64,000 nt of DNA. Origin: Nitrobacter sp. NHB1. Lineage in GTDB: Bacteria; Pseudomonadota; Alphaproteobacteria; Rhizobiales; Xanthobacteraceae. Location: assembly GCF_036964665.1 (NCBI RefSeq), contig NZ_JBAMDA010000001.1, positions 248,001 through 312,000 on the forward strand, read 5' to 3'. The notes under the pieces were generated by a model, which saw only the letters and a program-made list of their open reading frames with translations, searched no databases and was not told the origin of the DNA. Positions 36,042 to 44,275 of this stretch are shown here, piece by piece. The translations under genes were made by a program, and so were the position numbers. Numbering within the stretch: the stretch's first letter is position 1; each line of letters starts with the position of its first letter.

Positions 36042-36911
36042 TTAGCCGGTGTGATGATCGTCGGTGAAGCCGTCGTGGCCCGCCGTGATCGTCTGGCTGT
36101 TGAACTGGATGTTGGCGCCCAGGGTGATGGTCTGGTTGAACGCCGACTGGGTTACCGCTGCGTCGGCGTTGACGCCGCTGCTGGCGTGATCGAGGTTGCC
36201 CATTCCGCCGCTCATGGTGACCGCGCCACCATGGACATCATGGGCATCCATGGAGAACGCACTGCCCGGATCGCAATAGTCGCTCGGGCTTCCGTTGAAC
36301 GACACCGAGGGATCCGAGACGTCATTGTGCTGTATTAGATTGTTGACCTGGTCGATATTGAACTGATTCCCGCCGCCGTTCAGCGTCTGGTAGACAACGT
36401 CCGGCATGACCAGTGAGTCAGTGGTGCTCAGCCCGTGAAGGTCGATGACGGGGTGGCTGAGGCTGTTGGCGTCGAGGTTGAGGTCGACGTTGACGCACAC
36501 GTTGACATGGTTGTCGACGGTGTTCTGGATGCTATTGTCCAGATGATTGGTGTCGCTGTTGCTCAGCGAATTGCTGAGGCTGTTGGAATCGCTGTTGCTG
36601 TTGCTATTATCGTTGCTGTTACTGTTGTCGTTTCCGTTGCTGTTCCAGTTGTCGTTTCCGTTTCCATTCCAGTTGCCATTGCCGTTGCCGTTCAGATTGC
36701 CGTTGCCGTTCAGGTTATCGCTGGTTGAATAAAGCGACTGAGCGGCTGTCTGGGTCTGATCCTGACCTTGGCCCTGGCCCTGTCCTTGACCCTGAAGCTG
36801 GCCTTGCAGATTGGCCTGACCCTGAATCTGGCCCTGAAGATTGGCTTGCGCCTGGCCCTGGTTCTGCGTGGGATCGTTGTCGTGCTTGTCGTGTTTGTCG
36901 CCGTAACCCAT
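36042..36911 (-). CDS. Low-complexity Gln/Asn/Gly-rich protein, probable second secretion cargo
   Basis: A 289-residue protein with three zones. Residues 15-55 are Gln/Gly repeats (QGQANLQGQLQGQGQGQG). Residues 65-125 are Asn/Gly/Ser repeats (NLNGNGNLNGNGNGNWNG, then NSNSNDNSNSNSDSNSLS). The C-terminal half is more ordered, with VVYQTLNGGGNQFNIDQVNN at 172-191, close to VVYQEGGEQSEIQTHQFNN in the adjacent large cargo. There is no Sec signal. AGGAG lies seven bases before the ATG. Shared motif, strand and position suggest export by the same type I system. The Asn/Gln zones resemble intrinsically disordered or amyloid-prone proteins. Confidence 0.7.
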   Translation of the reverse strand: MGYGDKHDKHDNDPTQNQGQAQANLQGQIQGQANLQGQLQGQGQGQGQGQDQTQTAAQSLYSTSDNLNGNGNLNGNGNGNWNGNGNDNWNSNGNDNSNSNDNSNSNSDSNSLSNSLSNSDTNHLDNSIQNTVDNHVNVCVNVDLNLDANSLSHPVIDLHGLSTTDSLVMPDVVYQTLNGGGNQFNIDQVNNLIQHNDVSDPSVSFNGSPSDYCDPGSAFSMDAHDVHGGAVTMSGGMGNLDHASSGVNADAAVTQSAFNQTITLGANIQFNSQTITAGHDGFTDDHHTG

Positions 36912-37202
36912 GGTAGGCTCCTGTTGGAAGGAGCATCGTCGCGACGAAAGCGCGCCAATCTTCTACGTCAGCGGCCTTGTCGAGGTCCGATGCGGTTGAT
37001 ACGCCGGTTCTGCCGGCAGCGAGATCAGCACAGGGGCCAATTTCGCACCACAAGGCTCTACCAGCGGCAACAATACGGCTAGCTGCCCTTAGGGAGATCA
37101 GCGGCCACCTTGAGGAGAAGCGTTATCAGCCGAAAGGCGTAGTCACTTACGGCTTCGGCTCACGGGTGGGCGTAGCGATCGGCTTGCGATCCGTCGCCGC
37201 GG

Positions 37203-37754
37203 CTATCGCAAATGCGCTTCGAGCCGCGGCAGGAAATCCCAGATTTCCCGGTTGATCCGAGCCATTTCGCGCACCGCTTCCGACATCTCATGGATGCGCG
37301 CATCGTCCAGCGGCTTGGTTTCACCGAATCGAAGGGCGCTGCGAGTTTGGACCAGGCGCATGGATTGCGTATGCGAGATCTCACCGCCGCTATCGACGGT
37401 ATACATGCAGTGATTGAATTCGTTGCGGATGTGCGTGCCGTCGTTAAAGCGCTCGATCAGGCGATCGAGTTCCTTGCTGAGCGCCTTGTCCTTGATCTTG
37501 GTTCGCGCCAGCCGCTGGATGAGGTCGAGCCTTGCCCGGGTGGTATTCAAGGTCGCAAACACAATAGCAGCCGAAACCTGATCGACCTTCAGAAGCAGCA
37601 TCAGGACGTAGATGAACAGGCTTTCGTTGTTGGACCAGTTGAAGACCAGATTCCCGATCAGCGCCAGGATCGTCGTCCGGCGATCCGCCGATTCCGGCGC
37701 CGCGGCCTCGATCGCGGCGAAGTCGGGCTTCGGAGGGAGATTGCTGGCGGTCAT
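37203..37754 (-). CDS. Conserved protein of unknown function
   Basis: A 183-residue, largely helical protein. It has one mildly hydrophobic stretch (NNESLFIYVLMLLLKVDQ, about residues 35-52) and a C-terminal RINREIWDFLPRLEAHL. No family is recognised with certainty. The ATG at 37754 (MTASNLPPKP) is preferred to one five codons earlier. It is upstream of the low-complexity cargo gene across a 290-bp gap and is probably an independent unit. Codon use is like that of neighbouring genes. Confidence 0.6.
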   Translation of the reverse strand: MTASNLPPKPDFAAIEAAAPESADRRTTILALIGNLVFNWSNNESLFIYVLMLLLKVDQVSAAIVFATLNTTRARLDLIQRLARTKIKDKALSKELDRLIERFNDGTHIRNEFNHCMYTVDSGGEISHTQSMRLVQTRSALRFGETKPLDDARIHEMSEAVREMARINREIWDFLPRLEAHLR

Positions 37755-37916
37755 GGTCGCGCATCGCAAGCTTGGGCAGGCTCAATGCCTGCAACGTTAA
37801 GGGCGCCGAAAGCGTTAGCCGATGACGGCGGCGGACCGACAAGCGCTCTGTCCAGCGGCGCCATCGTCTCGTAGGATAGGGAAGAAGACAAGTCTCCCGG
37901 AGCGGAGGAGGCGAAA

Positions 37917-38450
37917 ATGCTGCGCTGGGCAGTTGCAATGGCGGAGGTCAGGCGAGGGCGTCGAGCGGCGGTGGCGACGATCGGTCCGCTGGTTGAGCGA
38001 AGTCGTGCGTCCCTGAACGGCATTCCCGATATCGCGTGGCGCGATCCTTACCTCGTCGGATTCATGCTGACGCTCATTACCATTGTCGCCAGAATCGAAA
38101 GCCGCGCCTTGCAGGATCATGATCTGAGTCTTGTTCAGTCACAGACCTGGCGAGCGATAACGGGCATGGATGCTGATTTGATCGGGGAGGACGCTCTCAC
38201 TCTCAGCAAGTCTCATCCGCGGGAGTTTCAGCATGGCTGCCACAGCGCGACGATGGTTGCCTCGCGTCTGTGTGGCGCAGCAGCCGTCGCCTCGATCGGA
38301 TACGAGCCTTGGCAGGACGCGGTTGCGGGACAGAATTCGTTCGTGGATGATGGCCGCAACATGAGCGCGGCATCGAGCCCGGTTACAGGCAACTGGGGCG
38401 ACGCTTTCGACGCCTACATTGCGGGGCTTCCGTTAGCGAGGCTGTCGTAA
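37917..38450 (+). CDS. Unassigned 177-residue protein
   Basis: A short protein with an excellent ribosome site (GGAGGAGG, eight bases before the ATG), which supports that it is expressed. A hydrophobic stretch (YLVGFMLTLITIVARIES, about residues 45-62) could be one membrane helix or a buried core helix; the rest is mixed. Cys residues occur near 107 and 118. I do not recognise it. It diverges from the 37754 gene across a 162-bp gap. Confidence 0.6.
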   Translation: MLRWAVAMAEVRRGRRAAVATIGPLVERSRASLNGIPDIAWRDPYLVGFMLTLITIVARIESRALQDHDLSLVQSQTWRAITGMDADLIGEDALTLSKSHPREFQHGCHSATMVASRLCGAAAVASIGYEPWQDAVAGQNSFVDDGRNMSAASSPVTGNWGDAFDAYIAGLPLARLS

Positions 38451-38661
38451 AAATTTCAATGGAACCCGAATTCGTGAACAATATTGATATAGTCCAACAG
38501 CTAGAAATCGATTAGATTTGCTGGCGTCGGGCGAGGGACAGCCTGGAAGATGTGTTTAATGATGGTTGCGGAGGTGAGCTGACGACGGAGGGATTTGCAC
38601 GGGTAGGGTGGACCGGCCCGTCCGTTACAGCGTTCGAAACGGGTTGAGTTAGGGGTACCCA

Positions 38662-39717
38662 ATGAGCGCGAACCGACGATCTAGTTCTGACAGTGTCTAT
38701 TTGCCTGACCATTTCATTTCAGGCGTCGCCCGGGCGGATCAAACAGCGCACGCGACGCCCAATCCGACCCAGATAATTTACCCGCGTCCTTCTCTTGATC
38801 TTCGGCCGCCGTTGAATGTCGGGAGTGCGTCATGCGGGGCGTCCCCGCCACAACAACCCCGACATAATCGGGCGCACCTGCAAAACGCTGTCGCGGGGGC
38901 GGTTGATGCGGAGCCGCCTTGGCAGGCTCGCCCAAGACCTCCCGCAGCCGAACTCTCTTCAGTCTCCATGCCGCGCGCCGCAGACTTCGACCATGACGGC
39001 TGCAACGCACAACGCTTCAACGGAACCGACGATTCATTCAGCGATGCGACAAAGACCGCAAGAAACGCAATTATCATTATAGATGAGCGAGCACTTGTTC
39101 GCGATTGCCTCGTGTATTGTTTGCAAGCCAAGTATGTCAGTCATGCGGTTTTCGCGTTCGCGACTTTGTCGGAGTGGATGAAAGTTGAGAATGATTTTCC
39201 TGTCCCATCGGTCATCCTTCTCTGTGTTCAGACCCGCCAAAAGAATGCGTTAAGCGATTCCGATGACGTCGAGAGCCTCGCGCGCGTCGCTGTGAGCGCG
39301 CCTCTGATCATCGTCTCCGATGTCGAGGATGGTTCACGGATCATGCGCGCCATCGAGAGCGGTGCGCGGGGTTATATTCCAACTAGCATGACGCTCGGTA
39401 TCGCCGTCGAAGCCGTGCGGCTGGTCGAGGCGGGGGGCACGTTCGTGCCGATCAGTGTGATGTCGTCGTTCCAGAATCGCGGCAATGGCGAAAGCCAGCT
39501 ATTCACCGCGCGACAGATCATGGTTGTCGAAGCACTCTGCCGCGGCAGGGCGAACAAGCAGATCGCCTATGAACTCGGCATGTGTGAAAGCACCGTGAAG
39601 GTCCATATCCGTCATATCATGCGCAAGCTGAAGGCCCGGAACCGGACCGAGGTCGCGATGATGGTAAGCAGCCTGTTTGACAAATTAGTGGATCAAAAGT
39701 TCGTGTCGAACACGTGA
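38662..39717 (+). CDS. LuxR/NarL-family regulator with atypical receiver domain
   Basis: A 351-residue protein. About 120 disordered residues are followed by a receiver-like domain (AIIIIDERALVRDCLVYCLQ onward) and a C-terminal LuxR HTH (FTARQIMVVEALCRGRANKQ, then IAYELGMCESTVKVHIRHIM). The β3 position that normally holds the phosphorylated Asp reads VILLCVQT, with Cys instead, and the conserved Lys region reads YIPTSM. The receiver is thus probably not phosphorylated in the standard way. The 38662 start is uncertain because the N-terminus is low in conservation cues. It may control the neighbouring secretion or polysaccharide genes, but no target site is visible. Confidence 0.8.
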   Translation: MSANRRSSSDSVYLPDHFISGVARADQTAHATPNPTQIIYPRPSLDLRPPLNVGSASCGASPPQQPRHNRAHLQNAVAGAVDAEPPWQARPRPPAAELSSVSMPRAADFDHDGCNAQRFNGTDDSFSDATKTARNAIIIIDERALVRDCLVYCLQAKYVSHAVFAFATLSEWMKVENDFPVPSVILLCVQTRQKNALSDSDDVESLARVAVSAPLIIVSDVEDGSRIMRAIESGARGYIPTSMTLGIAVEAVRLVEAGGTFVPISVMSSFQNRGNGESQLFTARQIMVVEALCRGRANKQIAYELGMCESTVKVHIRHIMRKLKARNRTEVAMMVSSLFDKLVDQKFVSNT

Positions 39718-39812
39718 GGATGGGTCAGTTAAGTCGAACGCCACAATGCGTCATGACGCTATCGACAAGCTTTTGATCGATTTGGCGTCGTGAGCCGTTA
39801 AGGTCTGTGGTT

Positions 39813-40265
39813 CTATTCGAATTCGGCCCCGCCAATGACCAGCTCGGCGCCGCTGCCGTTTCCTGTGCTTGGCTCAATACGAATGGTAACTTGCGACGGC
39901 ATCTTGCAGGGATCCGGCACAGCAAAACCGAAACGCTGCGGATTGGCGTTTTTTCCCGCAGTGAAAGACTGCTGCGGGAATATGCCGAACCGCCCGATCT
40001 CCCGCTGCTCCGTTCCGCAGGGGATCAACACGACAGCTTCGACAGGCCCGCTCGGAGAGGGCCTGAAACCGGTGACCGTAATGACAATTCGCGCGGACGC
40101 GTTCTGCGACAGATCGCGGGACGCGGTGATTGCGACCCGCGCCGGGGCGTTGACACTCGCACGCACGTCATTGTTTTCCGCTGCCGCCATCTCGACGGCC
40201 GATAGCACCGCCACGGCGAGGAAAACGGTTCGAATCGCGCAACCTATCGTTCGCTTCTTCGGCAC
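39813..40265 (-). CDS. Small secreted protein in a tyrosinase operon
   Basis: A 150-residue protein with a Sec-type signal (IRTVFLAVAVLSAVEMAAAE, cleaved near residue 30). The mature part looks like a beta-rich single domain with two Cys (VLIPCGTEQ and PDPCKMPS) that could pair in the periplasm. It lies 21 bases downstream of the tyrosinase gene on the same strand, so it is likely co-expressed. A helper role, for example copper handling or enzyme stabilisation, is only inferred from position. Confidence 0.65.
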   Translation of the reverse strand: MPKKRTIGCAIRTVFLAVAVLSAVEMAAAENNDVRASVNAPARVAITASRDLSQNASARIVITVTGFRPSPSGPVEAVVLIPCGTEQREIGRFGIFPQQSFTAGKNANPQRFGFAVPDPCKMPSQVTIRIEPSTGNGSGAELVIGGAEFE

Positions 40266-40286
40266 CGTCTTCCCTCGCGCCGTATG

Positions 40287-41834
40287 CTACCCCGAAACGA
40301 TGATGACCTCAACGCGCTGCGGCATGGCGCTACCGGCCTTGCCGTTTCCGGTCTCGTTGCCCACGACGACCTGTAGCCCGATCGCACTCGGGATCGTTGC
40401 GGCCGAACCATAGACGCGCTGGAGTGCATCGGTGAGATCGAGGACGAAGGACGGAAGCTCGTGGCCCTCATGCGCGCCATGACCGCCTTCGCCGTGATCG
40501 AGGACGGCGAAGCTCCCGACGTAGCGGGGGTCCGAAGTCGAGGCATCGGCCGGAACAGGTTCGTCGCCCAGATAAATGCGGATCGTCGTCGTGCTCGGAT
40601 CGGTGATGGCGACATTACGAAGAATGGCCAGTGCGTGACTTCCGCGCGCCGACGCTTCGCGGGCCGCGGGGAAGTCCATCGTTTCGAACCCTGAGCCGAC
40701 CGGTACGCTGCGCACGACGCCCTGCAAGGCAGCCTGCGGTACGTCGATCTTGAGCGCCAACGCCGCATCCGGCGTCGCACGCTTGGTATTTTCAACCACG
40801 GCGGTCGCGACCTTGTCGGTCTTGATGTTGGCGGCCGTCGGCGCTGCGAGGATGGCGTTGAGCGAGCGCTCCAAAGTCATCGTCCGGGCGGCGCTGGCGA
40901 TCGCTGCCGTTGGTGCCTTGAACCCGTAGCTGTAACCGAGCGTATCGGGAACGAAGAGGTCCGACACTTTCGGCGACCAGAACGATCCGTCCGGATTGAG
41001 GAAATTTTCCTTGAACGGCATGTTCGTCCATAGCGGATCGGTGCTGTTCGCGTGTTTGAGATTCCACAGCGCCCATATCCGGTCGATATTGCCGTGATGC
41101 ATAAAGAATATCGGATCGCGCGGCGATGCGGGCGACGGCATCCAGCCACCGATGTTGTTGTGAACCTGGTTGTGCGGCGACGCTTCGAGTGTGCCTTGCA
41201 CGCCGCCCCCGCCGGTAATCCAATGGGGATCAAGCGAATTCTGTCCAGCGGGCCGGCTGGTTCCGAAGATCTCGTAGGGCGACGCGTTGAGAATGGTTTT
41301 GAGCACCGAAGGCCCGACGATGTTCGCCGGCATCGGCTTGGTCGCTGGCCAGGTCCGTTTTTTCCCGTCCTCGTTCACGCAGAGCCAGTTGGTCTTTCCG
41401 TCCGGAGTCCTCTCCGGCAGGAACACTTCGGGCATTGTCGGGTTCGCCGTCCAGTCCCAGTAGGGCATGGCGAAGTCGTCGTTCTTCGTCAGATGCCGGA
41501 CGATGCGTTCGTACATCGCCGTGAACGCGCGATGCCACGGCAGGAAGTACCAGTCGCCATGCGGGCAGTAGCGAAACCCGGTGTTGATGTTGCCGTGAAA
41601 ATTCGCGAGTTGTACCCAGTTAAAGTTATCGCTGGCTGCCTTCTGCTTCATGATGCCGACCGCATCGCGATAGGTCGCGACGATCGGGTCGTTCCAGGCA
41701 AGCCCCTGCAGCGAACGCCGGACCGGAGGCGTCTTGGACGCCGCGAGCGCTCGCACCGCTGACATGTTCGCAGCGATGAGCCCGGCGCCGATCGCGCCGC
41801 CCTGCAAGAGAACCGTCCGTCGTGTCGTTGTCAT
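40287..41834 (-). CDS. Tat-exported tyrosinase / polyphenol oxidase
   Basis: A 515-residue type 3 copper enzyme that oxidises phenols to quinones. The N-terminus TTTRRTVLLQGGAIGAGLIA is a twin-arginine signal. The CuA site spans NFHGNINTGFRYCPHGDWYF and LPWHRAF (about residues 80-105). The CuB site is HNQVHNNIGG and the DPIFFMHHGNIDRIW segment (about 220-255). About 200 more residues form a C-terminal domain like the shielding domain of plant polyphenol oxidases, ending with a beta-rich segment. Export folded, with copper loaded in the cytoplasm, is expected from the Tat signal. Confidence 0.92.
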   Translation of the reverse strand: MTTTRRTVLLQGGAIGAGLIAANMSAVRALAASKTPPVRRSLQGLAWNDPIVATYRDAVGIMKQKAASDNFNWVQLANFHGNINTGFRYCPHGDWYFLPWHRAFTAMYERIVRHLTKNDDFAMPYWDWTANPTMPEVFLPERTPDGKTNWLCVNEDGKKRTWPATKPMPANIVGPSVLKTILNASPYEIFGTSRPAGQNSLDPHWITGGGGVQGTLEASPHNQVHNNIGGWMPSPASPRDPIFFMHHGNIDRIWALWNLKHANSTDPLWTNMPFKENFLNPDGSFWSPKVSDLFVPDTLGYSYGFKAPTAAIASAARTMTLERSLNAILAAPTAANIKTDKVATAVVENTKRATPDAALALKIDVPQAALQGVVRSVPVGSGFETMDFPAAREASARGSHALAILRNVAITDPSTTTIRIYLGDEPVPADASTSDPRYVGSFAVLDHGEGGHGAHEGHELPSFVLDLTDALQRVYGSAATIPSAIGLQVVVGNETGNGKAGSAMPQRVEVIIVSG

Positions 41835-42138
41835 GTCGTCACCCCCGTTGCGGCTTGAAAGCCGGTGTCAGACGTCCACTCGCGGCAGATTGATGATTGG
41901 AGTTTGCGGATCGCGATGCCAGTCGCACTTCGACGCTACGGAATGCCAACCCATTCGCGCGCATCTCGTCGAGCAAGCCCGCCAGTTGTTTGATTGCGAA
42001 AAAATGAAGACGTCGCATCCCAGCCAGCAACAGCCGATCGCTGCATAAAGTTAGCGTCCGCCCACAAATGCAGTCAACGATTTGGGAGACTACCTACTCG
42101 ACACACCTTGGCTTGCTGCCGGTTTGATAAACGCTGAG
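41835..42138. other. Upstream region of the tyrosinase gene; no supported gene
   Basis: About 300 bases with short frames only (up to 63 codons) and no recognisable product or ribosome site. It probably contains the tyrosinase promoter, but I see no convincing -35/-10 pair. Confidence 0.4.
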
Positions 42139-42275
42139 TTAAGCTGATCCAGCGAACTCAACGGGACTGACGTGGCCGATCGTCGCGTGCCTGCGTGTCG
42201 TGTTTTAGAATCGCTCGATGAAGTCGAACACGTCGGCTCTGGCCGCGTCACGCGATCGATGGACCTTCCGGCGTC
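42139..42275 (-). pseudogene. IS3-family transposase, C-terminal remnant
   Basis: On the minus strand the segment reads DAARADVFDFIERF, a TAA stop, then NTTRRHATIGHVSPVEF. This matches the end of IS3-family OrfB transposases, where the stop position holds Tyr (IERFYN). Only some forty codons remain and they are interrupted. It lies next to one copy of the nested-palindrome repeat. Confidence 0.75.
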
Positions 42276-42333
42276 CCGGTCCATCTTCGGCGACGAGAAA
42301 GAGTTTCCCATCGCGTTGTCCTGTGGCGCACAC

Positions 42334-42450
42334 CAAAGGCTGTGATCCAGAACTATTCCAGCCTTTGTGTTGTGATGCGTTTTCTTGACGCGAACCGGTA
42401 CCCATCCTCGGGTCAAGCCCAAGGACATGCGTCGCTCGAAAACGCTATAG
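42334..42450 (+). repeat. Nested-palindrome dispersed repeat, copy A (long form)
   Basis: A hairpin (CAAAGGCTG at 42334-42342, complement ending at 42367) is followed by the family core from 42377: GCGTTTTCTTGACGCGAACC, GGTACCCATCCTCGGGTC, AAGCCCAAGGACATGCGTCG and CTCGAAAACGCTATAG. The core contains an inner palindrome, CCTCGGG-TCAAG-CCCAAGG, imperfect here. The ends GCGTTTTC and GAAAACGC are inverted. It is one of five copies in the window. Confidence 0.8.
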
Positions 42451-42659
42451 CCGAACAGCGAGTGGACGGGATTCGGGCGTCGTCTGCCGGAACAAGCCAC
42501 GACATTGCCCAAAAGCGGCGAGCATTTGGGCAACGCACGTGCGGCGTGTTTCGTTGAGGCCGATTGTGAAAGGTCTCGCCCGGATTTGCCGAACAAAACC
42601 GATGGCCTTGCCTGAGCGTTCAAAGCGAGGGCTATCGGGCTCAACGGACGGTGAGGAAT
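42451..42659. other. Non-coding stretch after repeat copy A
   Basis: No recognisable gene, terminator or repeat is seen. Short frames on both strands lack homology and ribosome sites. Confidence 0.4.
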
Positions 42660-42902
42660 CTACAGTTGCTCTGCGACCTGACCCAGTAACTTTTTAGCTT
42701 CGGCCCGCGCCAGCTTTTCATAATGAAAGAAGGGAGCCTTGTCGCTCTTTTCCAAAAGAACCTCGAGCTGGATCGACCGCCTCGTATCCGTATCGGTATC
42801 GACTACCTCGACTAACAGCCTGCCCCATAGCTTCCCGAAAGGGGCGTGATCGTCCAACGCAAACTTCGTGTCGTCTACCTTGATCGGCATCCCGGTCCTC
42901 AT
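42660..42902 (-). CDS. Small conserved-looking protein of unknown function
   Basis: An 80-residue charged protein (IKVDDTKFALDDHAPFGKLW, then EVVDTDTDTRRSIQLEVLLE and a Lys/Glu-rich helical tail). No signal or membrane helix is visible. Composition and even codon use suggest a real gene, but no family is recognised. The start may instead be the Met four codons in (42890). Confidence 0.5.
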   Translation of the reverse strand: MRTGMPIKVDDTKFALDDHAPFGKLWGRLLVEVVDTDTDTRRSIQLEVLLEKSDKAPFFHYEKLARAEAKKLLGQVAEQL

Positions 42903-43256
42903 TTTGATTTGAAGGCTCAGATAGTAGGCCTTGACTGGCTCTCCGAATAGCTCGGTACCATGCTGTGATGCAACTGGCGAATCCGGGTTGCGAGGATAGC
43001 CCGGATGTGCAATGGGCAGGGCAGTGCGTCCGGGCGCCGTTTTGTGGCCGCACCACCGCGATCCGGGACCTCAGGTCGCCGTCGTCGTGAGCGGATGGCT
43101 TGATCGCCGGCTGCCCCATATCCAGATCGGATGTAACCTGTAGCGGCCGGTGATACCCAAGGACAAGCCAGTGTCCCGAATCCGAAGTGCGCCTCGCTGC
43201 GCTATCCTGGATAGAGCCTCAGGACGATACCAAGAGCGAATAGGAGAAGGACGGAT
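42903..43256. other. Gap upstream of msrA; no supported gene
   Basis: About 350 bases without a supported gene. Frames crossing it are shadows of msrA or lack homology. The last 20 bases hold an AGGAGAAGG ribosome site for msrA. Confidence 0.4.
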
Positions 43257-43796
43257 ATGACAGCTTCGACGGAACGCGCGGTCCTTGCCGGGGGCTGCTT
43301 CTGGGGTATGCAGGCTCTGTTGCGCCGGCATCCCGGCGTGATCTCGACCCGTGTCGGCTACACTGGCGGCGAGTTGCCGAACGCGACCTATCTCAATCAC
43401 GGCGATCATGCCGAGGCCATCGAGGTCAGCTTCGACCCGCAAGCGATCAGCTATCGGCAACTGCTGGAATTCTTTTTCCAGATCCATGATCCAAGCACGC
43501 AGGACAGTCAGGGTTACGATCAAGGCGTAAGCTACCGTTCCGCGATCTTCTACACCGGCGACGAGCAGAAGCGGATCGCGGAAGAGACCATCGCCGATGT
43601 CGATGCCTCCGGTCTTTGGCCGGGCTGGGTTGTCACCGAGCTTGCGCCGGCCGGACCGTTCTGGGAGGCCGAGCCCGAGCATCAGGATTATCTGGAGCAT
43701 CATCCCAACGGCTATACCTGCCACTTCATACGGCCGCAGTGGAAGCTGCCGTCCAGGCAGGAGGCCGGTGAAGCCAAGGCCAGCGAAGCCAGTTGA
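43257..43796 (+). CDS. msrA: Peptide methionine sulfoxide reductase A
   Basis: A 179-residue MsrA that reduces the S-form of methionine sulfoxide in proteins. The active-site motif [17 protein letters not shown] is near residue 12, and [11 protein letters not shown] and [19 protein letters not shown] follow as expected. The C-terminal [15 protein letters not shown] holds a Cys that could act in resolving the disulfide. It appears to be a stand-alone gene with a strong ribosome site (AGGAGAAGG) before the ATG. Confidence 0.95.
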   Translation: MTASTERAVLAGGCFWGMQALLRRHPGVISTRVGYTGGELPNATYLNHGDHAEAIEVSFDPQAISYRQLLEFFFQIHDPSTQDSQGYDQGVSYRSAIFYTGDEQKRIAEETIADVDASGLWPGWVVTELAPAGPFWEAEPEHQDYLEHHPNGYTCHFIRPQWKLPSRQEAGEAKASEAS

Positions 43797-43910
43797 GGGT
43801 GGTGGAAATCTCCGGTTTGCCCGCCCCGGTTGAGACCCTTGCGGGCAATGTGACGCAGACATGACGGTCCGCCGGTTGACGGTCCCGTCGGGATTCGCCA
43901 TGTTTATCCG

Positions 43911-44195
43911 ATGCTGATACCGAAACTTGATCTCACCGGGCTGAAGTGCCCGATGCCGGCGCTCAAGACTCGCAAGGCGTTGAAATCGCTGACGCCTGGC
44001 GATCGGCTTGAGGTGCATTGCACCGACCCGCTCTCGGTGATCGATATTCCGAATTTGGTCCGGGAGACCGGCGATTCCGTGGAAATCACCGAACGCGCGG
44101 AGAGGCGGATCGTTTTCCTGATCAAAAAAGCGGGAGCGCCGCTGCCGCTGGAGGACCGCTTCTCGTTTCGATCCTGGTGCCCATACATCAAGTGA
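43911..44195 (+). CDS. TusA/SirA-family sulfur carrier-like protein
   Basis: A 94-residue protein with the family Cys in DLTGLKCPMPALKTRKAL (about residue 13). The remainder matches the two-layer alpha/beta TusA fold (GDRLEVHCTDPLSVIDIPN). TusA relatives pass persulfide sulfur for tRNA thiolation, molybdenum cofactor or sulfur oxidation. Which of these applies is unclear. It follows msrA by 114 bases on the same strand and could share its transcript. Confidence 0.88.
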   Translation: MLIPKLDLTGLKCPMPALKTRKALKSLTPGDRLEVHCTDPLSVIDIPNLVRETGDSVEITERAERRIVFLIKKAGAPLPLEDRFSFRSWCPYIK

Positions 44196-44275
44196 CCTGC
44201 CCGCAACGGCGGCCGTTGGGCCGATAAACGGCGGACGACGAGGCGGTTCAACTCGCCACGAACAGGGGAAAGCTT

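Noticed and set aside
36500-36850. Repetitive DNA as a CRISPR or satellite
   Set aside because: The repetition is codon-level coding for Gln/Gly and Asn/Gly tracts in an open frame with a good ribosome site.
33987-36911. Calling the cargos RTX proteins
   Set aside because: No GGxGxDxUx nonapeptide series is present; the repeats are of a different kind.
43071-44018. 315-codon minus-strand frame over msrA
   Set aside because: The plus strand carries the intact MsrA active site; the shadow has no homology.
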